This document shows, one piece after another, positions 45,999 to 51,088 of a stretch of DNA of 51,088 nucleotides (its first letter is position 1; each line of letters begins with the position of its first letter). The position numbers and the translations under genes are program-made. The DNA comes from an uncultured Eubacteriales bacterium (GTDB lineage Bacteria; Bacillota; Clostridia; Oscillospirales; Oscillospiraceae): the NCBI GenBank assembly GCA_902492005.1, contig CABUJV010000010.1, positions 1-51,088 of the forward strand. Reading direction: 5' to 3'. Under the pieces are notes generated by a model that worked only from the letters and a program-made list of their open reading frames with translations, searched no databases and was not told the DNA's origin.

Positions 45999-48900
45999 AT
46001 GAAAACGAAAAAACTGTCCCGTTTTCTGTCCACAGTTCTGGCGCTGGCCCTGCTTGCGGGCCTCATGCCCGCCGCATTTGCCGCCGAGGGCGAGGAACCC
46101 CCGGTCGTCGAAATAACAGAGTGCAAGGTTACCCTGGAGGTAGGCGACAATGTAGAGCTTACCTGCATCGTTTCCCCCGACGCCCGCGTGGAGTGGAGCA
46201 GCGACGACGAAGACGTCGCTACCGTCAGCAATGGCAGGGTGACCGCAGTCGGCGCGGGTGAGGCCACCATCACTGCCGCCGCAGGCGACAGCGCCGATAC
46301 CTGTTCGGTCACCGTGGAGGAGCCCGCCGCGGAGCCAAAGGTCACCGGGATCACCGTCACCCCCGCCACGCTGGACCTGACCGTCGGCGACACCGAGACC
46401 CTCAGTGCGGAGGTCGCCGCCGACGAGGGCGCCGACACCACCGTAACATGGAGCTCCAGCGACAGCGGCGTTGCCACAGTAAAGGATGGCAAGGTCACCG
46501 CCGCCGGCCCCGGCTCCGCCACCATCACCGCCAAGGCCGGAGATCAGGAGGACACCTGCGAGGTCACGGTCTCGGCCAAGGAACCGGCTGCCGTCAGCAT
46601 CACCGTGGCCCCTGCCAAACTGAGCCTGATTGTCGGGGAATCCGATACGCTGGCCGCTGCCACCGTCCCCGAAGGCCAGGCGGTCTCCTGGACCTCCAGC
46701 GACGATAAAATTGCCTCCGTAAGCGGCGGCAAGGTCACCGCCGTGGCCAAGGGCACCGCCACCATTACCGCCTCCGTCGAAGTCGAGGGGCAGACGAAAT
46801 CCGCCGCCTGTGAGGTCACCGTCTCGGAAGCGGCAGCGGTTCCCACCCTCAGCAAGACCTCCCTCACCCTGCCCTTGAAGGACTCGGAGACCCTGACCGT
46901 GGCCAACGCCCCCTCCGGCGCCTCCATCTCCTGGCAGAGCAGCAAGACCGCCGTGGCTACCGTCAGCTCCAGCGGTAAGGTCACCGCCGTGGCCGCCGGC
47001 ACCGCCACGATCACCGCCTCCGTCAACGGCACTGAGTTCAAATGCGAGGTAACGGTCAAGGCTCCCTCCCTCAGCAAGAACAGCCTGTCCATTGCCGTCA
47101 AAAAAACCAGCACCCTGTCGGTGGACAATCTTGCCTCCGGCGCTGCGGTATCCTGGAGCAGCAGCAAAACCGCCGTGGCCACGGTCAGCTCCAGCGGCAC
47201 CGTCACCGGAAAGGCCAGCGGCAGCGCCACCATCACCGCCGCCATCACCTACGCGGACAAGAGCACGAAATCCCTGACCTGCTCCGTCACGGTCACCTCC
47301 GGCACGGACGACATCACCTATTCCGTCAAGGCCGGTGAGGCGGTCACTCTCTCCCGCTCCGATTTCAATGATGCCAGCAACGACGCCACCGGATACGATT
47401 TAAGCTACGTCAAATTCTCCGCTTCCTCCACCTCGAAGGGCCTGCTCTGCTACAACTACGACAGCGGAGATTACGACAAGAAGGTCTCCACCAGCACCTC
47501 CTATTACTATACTGGCAGCTCCAGCAAGTCCTATCTCTCCAAGGTATCCTTCCTGGCCGACTCCGACGCCTCCGGCGAGACCACCTTCTCCTACACCGGC
47601 TACGATACCAAGGGCAGCTCCTTTACCGGTTCGATCGTCATCACCATCAGCAAGAGCTCCGGCGACATCAAGTACACCACCGGCCTCAACGAGCCGGTCT
47701 CCTTCAGCCGCAGTGATTTCAACTCCTACTGCAAGGATGAGACCTCCTCCAGCTCCACACTGGACTATGTGAAGTTCACCCTTCCCTCCTCCAGCAAAGG
47801 CACCCTCTATTACAAGTACGACAAAAGCGGCCAGGAAAAGGTCTCCTCCTCCGACAAATTCTACTACAGCGACTCTCCCGCCTTGGAGGATCTCTCTTTC
47901 GTGCCCGCCAAAAACTGGTCCGGTACGGTCTCCATCGACTTCTCCGGCCGGAACTCCAAAAATGCCAGTTTCTCCGGCACCGTGTCCATCACCGTCTCCA
48001 AGTCCAGCCAGAGCATCTCCTACACCGTGGATAAAAACGAAAGCGTCACCTTTGACGACAGCGACTTCAACTCCTACTGTAAAGATGAAACCGGCTCCTC
48101 CATGGATTACGTGAAGTTCACCCTTCCCTCCTCCAGCAAAGGTACCCTCTACTATAAATACGATAAGAGCGGGGAAAAGGAGGTCGCTTCTTCCACCAAA
48201 TACTATCGCTCCGACAGCCCGGCCCTTGAGGACGTCACCTTCGTCCCCGCCAAGAACTACACCGGCACAGTCTCCATCGACTTTACCGGAAAAAGCACCG
48301 ACGACGAGAGCTTCTCCGGCACCCTGAAGATCTATGTGGGCACGAGCGCCTCCGGGGACATCACCTACACCGCCGCCACCGGCGCCTCGGTCACCTTCAA
48401 AAGCAGTGATTTCAACACCTTCTGCAAAGACGAGACCAGCTCCAATCTGGACTATGTGAAATTCACCCTCCCCTCCTCCAGCAAGGGCATCCTCTACTAC
48501 AAATATGATCAGAGCGGCGAAAAAAAGGTCACCTCCTCCACCAGCTACTATCGCTCCAGCAGCCCTTATCTGGAGGACGTCACCTTTGTGCCCGCCAAAT
48601 CCGTCACCGGCAGCGTCAGCATCGACTTCAGCGGCAAGAGCACCAGCGGCAAGTCCATCTCCGGCACGGTCGTCATTCAGTACAGCACCATCAAAGACGC
48701 GTCCGTGATCAACTATACCACCGGGTATGCTCCGGTCAAGTTCCGCAGCAGCGACTTTTCTGCCGCCTGTTCCGCCCGCGGCGGCGGCACTCTCACCAGT
48801 GTCAAGTTCAACCTGCCCGACGCCAGCACCGGCCGCCTCTATTACAGCTACGCCAGTCCCACCTCCTATGGCGGCACGGTAAGCAGCGGCACCTCCTACG

Positions 48901-49595
48901 GTGTGAGCTCCGGCTCCAGCATCGACAATGTGACCTTTGTCCCCAAGGCCGGATATAAGGGCACCGTCAACCTCACCTATACCGGCACCGATAAGAACGG
49001 CTCCACTTTCACCGGGTATGTCCAGATCACCGTGACGCCTCCCACCGCCTCCTCCCACTTCACCGATATGGGCAAATACGGCTGGGCGGCTCCCTCTGTG
49101 GACTTCCTCTACGAAAGCAAGGTCACCACCGGCACGACCTCCACTACCTATGGGCCCTCCGGCAATATCACCCGCGGCGATTTTGTCCTCATGCTGTCCC
49201 GCGCCTTCAGCTTTTCCGATTACGGCAGCGACAACTTCTCCGACGTGCCTGCCAACAGCTATTACGCCAAGGCCATCGCCTCTGCCAAGTCCATGGGCAT
49301 CGCTCAGGGCAGCAACGGCAAGTTCAATCCCACCGCCGCCCTCACCCGGGAGGACGCCATGGTGCTCCTCCAGCGGACCATGAGCCGCACCGGACGCTCC
49401 ATTGCAGACGCCTCCAGCTCTTATCTGGATCGGTTCTCCGACGGCAGCGCGGTCTCCAGCTATGCCAAGAGCGCCGTGGCTGCGCTGATTCAGGCAGGCA
49501 TCATCCAAGGTGACAATACCGGCAAGATTAACCCCAAGGGCTCCCTCACCCGTGCGGAGATGGCCGTTATCCTCCATCGGGTCCTGACTCTGTGA
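45999..49595 (+). CDS. Big_2 and tandem-repeat surface protein with SLH anchor
   Basis: A 1198-residue exported protein. The signal peptide ends AAFAAEGE. Five bacterial Ig-like group 2 domains (about 35-440) follow, each with the WSSSxxxVATVxxGxVTA pattern. Five copies of a domain of about 115 residues come next (about 440-1015), recognisable by YVKFTLPSSSKGTLYYKYD and FVPAKN-TGTVSIDF. Three SLH motifs close it (about 1017-1198; YGPSGNITRGDFVLMLSRAF and similar). The ATG at 45999 has AAGGAG eight bases upstream. It is likely a stalk-like adhesin or S-layer component; no catalytic residues are seen. Confidence 0.9.
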   Translation: MKTKKLSRFLSTVLALALLAGLMPAAFAAEGEEPPVVEITECKVTLEVGDNVELTCIVSPDARVEWSSDDEDVATVSNGRVTAVGAGEATITAAAGDSADTCSVTVEEPAAEPKVTGITVTPATLDLTVGDTETLSAEVAADEGADTTVTWSSSDSGVATVKDGKVTAAGPGSATITAKAGDQEDTCEVTVSAKEPAAVSITVAPAKLSLIVGESDTLAAATVPEGQAVSWTSSDDKIASVSGGKVTAVAKGTATITASVEVEGQTKSAACEVTVSEAAAVPTLSKTSLTLPLKDSETLTVANAPSGASISWQSSKTAVATVSSSGKVTAVAAGTATITASVNGTEFKCEVTVKAPSLSKNSLSIAVKKTSTLSVDNLASGAAVSWSSSKTAVATVSSSGTVTGKASGSATITAAITYADKSTKSLTCSVTVTSGTDDITYSVKAGEAVTLSRSDFNDASNDATGYDLSYVKFSASSTSKGLLCYNYDSGDYDKKVSTSTSYYYTGSSSKSYLSKVSFLADSDASGETTFSYTGYDTKGSSFTGSIVITISKSSGDIKYTTGLNEPVSFSRSDFNSYCKDETSSSSTLDYVKFTLPSSSKGTLYYKYDKSGQEKVSSSDKFYYSDSPALEDLSFVPAKNWSGTVSIDFSGRNSKNASFSGTVSITVSKSSQSISYTVDKNESVTFDDSDFNSYCKDETGSSMDYVKFTLPSSSKGTLYYKYDKSGEKEVASSTKYYRSDSPALEDVTFVPAKNYTGTVSIDFTGKSTDDESFSGTLKIYVGTSASGDITYTAATGASVTFKSSDFNTFCKDETSSNLDYVKFTLPSSSKGILYYKYDQSGEKKVTSSTSYYRSSSPYLEDVTFVPAKSVTGSVSIDFSGKSTSGKSISGTVVIQYSTIKDASVINYTTGYAPVKFRSSDFSAACSARGGGTLTSVKFNLPDASTGRLYYSYASPTSYGGTVSSGTSYGVSSGSSIDNVTFVPKAGYKGTVNLTYTGTDKNGSTFTGYVQITVTPPTASSHFTDMGKYGWAAPSVDFLYESKVTTGTTSTTYGPSGNITRGDFVLMLSRAFSFSDYGSDNFSDVPANSYYAKAIASAKSMGIAQGSNGKFNPTAALTREDAMVLLQRTMSRTGRSIADASSSYLDRFSDGSAVSSYAKSAVAALIQAGIIQGDNTGKINPKGSLTRAEMAVILHRVLTL
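47300..49045 (+). repeat. Five tandem copies of a domain of about 345 bp
   Basis: Copies begin near 47307, 47670, 48018, 48357 and 48708. Copies two to four are the most alike, sharing long nearly identical stretches around KFTLPSSSKG, which invites recombination between repeats; copies one and five are diverged. This resembles growth of the array from the middle. Confidence 0.85.
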
Positions 49596-49614
49596 CCATT
49601 TGCTTTTCCTCCAA

Positions 49615-49659
49615 AGCGGCAGGCGGGCGTTCCAATGGAACGCCCGCCTGCCGCTCTTT
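49615..49659. terminator. Bidirectional terminator between the SLH gene and the sigma-factor remnant
   Basis: AGCGGCAGGCGGGCGTTCC (49615-49633) pairs perfectly over 19 bases with 49637-49655 around AAT, followed by CTTTT. On the minus strand it begins right after the TGA of the sigma-like remnant, the normal place for that gene's terminator. Confidence 0.9.
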
Positions 49660-49734
49660 TCAGATAGGATCCTCCATCGCGTCCTTGAGCTTTTTCAGCG
49701 CCTTCTTCTCAATGCGGGATACTGTTCGCCGGGG
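49660..49734 (-). pseudogene. 3' remnant of a sigma-70-family sigma-factor gene
   Basis: Reading the minus strand from just after an in-frame TAG (49737-49735), 24 codons lead to a TGA at 49660. The peptide contains TVSRIEKKALKKLKDAM. This matches the end of sigma region 4.2 in sporulation sigma factors (SigK/SigE type, typically SRSYVSRIEKRAL). There is no start codon or ribosome site, and homology begins abruptly about 20 bases from the large serine recombinase stop. It looks like the 3' end of a gene split by insertion, with the 5' part outside the window. The piece is short, so a phage sigma-like protein is an alternative. Confidence 0.5.
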
Positions 49735-49757
49735 CTATTGTAAGCGATGGCCCCTAA
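49732..49757. other. Candidate attachment-site junction of the serine-recombinase element
   Basis: GGGGC-n14-GCCCC forms an imperfect palindrome spanning the gap between the recombinase stop (49754) and the sigma-like remnant. Serine-integrase att sites are imperfect palindromes next to the integrase gene; the crossover bases cannot be fixed without the other end. Confidence 0.35.
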
Positions 49758-51088
49758 GAAATCGCTTCCATCTCCCGGAAGCGGAATTTGATGATGATCT
49801 GTTTGTCCTCGGTGAGTTCCACCCGCTCGATCAGGCTGACCAGCAATTCCCGGCTGGTAAAGGCGCTGTCGATGAAACGCTGTACCAATTCTTTTGCAAT
49901 GTTCTTTCGGGGGATGGGGCTTGCTTTTTGTCGCTCCAGGTCTTTCAGCTTTTCCTCCAGCCCAACCCGTTCCAGCTTGACCCGCTGATAGATGCGCTCA
50001 AAATCTGCCTCCGCCAAGAGGCCGCTGAGTTTATCCAGGTACATCTGATCCAGGTTGGCGGTCAGGCTGTCGATTTTACTGCGAAGGGCTTGCAGTTCTA
50101 TCTCGTGACTTTCCGCCTTTTGAGCTTCTCCTACTGCTTTTTCTGCGATGGGCAGCAGCTCCGCCGGGTTCAGGTAGGCTTCGCAGACCTCCCGTACCTT
50201 GACGAGTACTGCGTCAGTGACCGTTTTCTCCTTGATGGAATGGCAGGTGCAGACCCCAGCCTTGGTAAACCGCTGATAGGTGCGGCAAACAAAGTACAGT
50301 ACATCCTCTCCCGCCGCATTTTTGCGGTTGAGCACCGCCAGCGGGTAGCCGCACTCATGGCAGAAAATCAAACCTTTCAGCAGGAAGTCGTATGTTCGGC
50401 TCCGGGTGTGTTTGCGGCTGTTCACCAGCATCCGCACCTTGCGGAAGGTCTCCGCGTCGATCAGCGGCTTGTGGGTGCCCTCCACCACCACCCAGTTGGC
50501 CGGGTCTTGCTTCAGGCATTTTTTGGACTTGTAGCTGATCTTCACGCTGCGGCCCTGCACCATGTTGCCCATGTAAGTCTCATTTTGCAGCATATCGGAG
50601 ATGCGCTCGCTACTCCAAAGCCCAGTGTATGGGCCGGGTCTGGCAACGGGCAGTCCCGCGTAGGTGGCCGGGGTGGGAACGTCCTCGGCGTTCAACTGAG
50701 TGGCGATTTGCCGGCAGCTCATGCCGTCCAGGGCCATGCCGAAGATTCGCCGCACCGTGGGGGCCGCGCCCTCGTCGATGACGATCTTGTTTTTCTCCGT
50801 GGGGTGCATTTTGTAGCCGTAGACCGGCTTGCCTCCGATAAATTGCCCCTTGCGCTGCTTATCCCGCTTGACGCTCTTGATCTTCTTGGAGATGTCCTTG
50901 GCGTACATGTCGTTCATGATGGCCCGGAAGGGGGTGATGTCGTTGGCGGTGGAGTCCACGCCGGTGTCGATGCCGTCCAGCAGGGAGATGTACCTCACCC
51001 GGTGCTCGGGGAAGTAGCGCTCCATGTAGTGGCCGGTCATGATGTAGTCGCGGCCGAGACGGGAGAGGTCCTTGGTGATGACCATGTT
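49754..51088 (-). CDS. Large serine recombinase/integrase, N terminus cut by the window edge
   Basis: At least 444 residues of a large serine recombinase (phage integrase/SpoIVCA/transposon TndX-type). Visible parts are the end of the catalytic domain (VITKDLSRLGRDYIMTGHYM, DGIDTGVDS and KRDKQRKGQF), the recombinase domain (GYKMHPTEKNKIVIDEGAAP, IATQLNAEDVPTP) and the zinc ribbon (FCHECGYPL, CRTYQRFTKAGVCTCHSI). A long coiled coil and the conserved end (VSLIERVELTEDKQIIIKFR) complete it. The catalytic serine lies outside the window. Its gene ends 20 bases from a sigma-factor-like remnant, which suggests it marks one end of an integrated element. Confidence 0.93.
   Translation of the reverse strand, partial: NMVITKDLSRLGRDYIMTGHYMERYFPEHRVRYISLLDGIDTGVDSTANDITPFRAIMNDMYAKDISKKIKSVKRDKQRKGQFIGGKPVYGYKMHPTEKNKIVIDEGAAPTVRRIFGMALDGMSCRQIATQLNAEDVPTPATYAGLPVARPGPYTGLWSSERISDMLQNETYMGNMVQGRSVKISYKSKKCLKQDPANWVVVEGTHKPLIDAETFRKVRMLVNSRKHTRSRTYDFLLKGLIFCHECGYPLAVLNRKNAAGEDVLYFVCRTYQRFTKAGVCTCHSIKEKTVTDAVLVKVREVCEAYLNPAELLPIAEKAVGEAQKAESHEIELQALRSKIDSLTANLDQMYLDKLSGLLAEADFERIYQRVKLERVGLEEKLKDLERQKASPIPRKNIAKELVQRFIDSAFTSRELLVSLIERVELTEDKQIIIKFRFREMEAIS

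Overview
The window reads as a chromosomal segment of a GC-rich, Gram-positive, probably endospore-forming gut Clostridia bacterium (Oscillospiraceae/Flavonifractor-like). This is inferred from four S-layer-homology (SLH) surface proteins, AGGAGG-type ribosome binding sites with GTG/TTG starts, sigma-A promoters (TTGnnn-17-TATAAT) in AT-rich gaps of an otherwise GC-rich sequence, MurQ/MurR recycling genes and a split sigma-factor-like gene tail. The organism was not identified by any search.

Layout. (1) Positions 1-8501, minus strand: one apparent transcript starts near 8611. It encodes a secreted GH20 (lacto-N-biosidase-like) protein whose catalytic domain carries a 135-residue Ala/Pro/Glu/Thr/Ser repeat insert. 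Seventeen bases later comes a small Cys-containing leader-type peptide, then an HPr-kinase-like protein, a radical SAM/SPASM enzyme, a PqqD-like protein, a membrane-anchored metallophosphoesterase and the start of a nucleotidyltransferase-like protein. This looks like an uncharacterised RiPP pathway. (2) 8934-11285, plus: a VWA+SLH protein divergent from it. (3) 11339-20502, minus: a polysaccharide operon (CapD-like dehydratase, coiled-coil membrane protein, CpsB phosphatase, Ig-like protein, two tandem Wzz/tyrosine-kinase fusions), then a terminator and an ABC exporter. (4) 20639-33937, minus: a YibE/F protein, a 1874-residue PHP-hydrolase/SLH protein, a PutP-type Na+ symporter, a TetR regulator and a beta-helix-like SLH protein.

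(5) 34330-35184: a small serine recombinase next to two near-identical inverted 24-bp imperfect palindromes that bracket a 112-bp segment carrying an outward promoter. This is a candidate phase-variable DNA switch. (6) 35316-45771: a cell-wall recycling island. murQ-anmK-GNAT on the minus strand diverges from murR on the plus strand, which is followed by a PBP4B/YbbE-like serine hydrolase and a complete Opp/Dpp-type ABC importer. A strong palindrome lies between the murQ and murR promoters. (7) 45999-49595, plus: a Big_2/tandem-repeat/SLH protein. (8) 49660-51088, minus: a 24-codon remnant resembling the end of a sigma factor, abutting a large serine recombinase that runs off the window. This suggests the boundary of an element inserted in a sigma-factor gene (skin-like, or a prophage).

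Starts were chosen by ribosome-binding-site spacing and operon overlaps. Family names rest on motifs read by eye; no database search was possible. No tRNA, rRNA or CRISPR array was seen.
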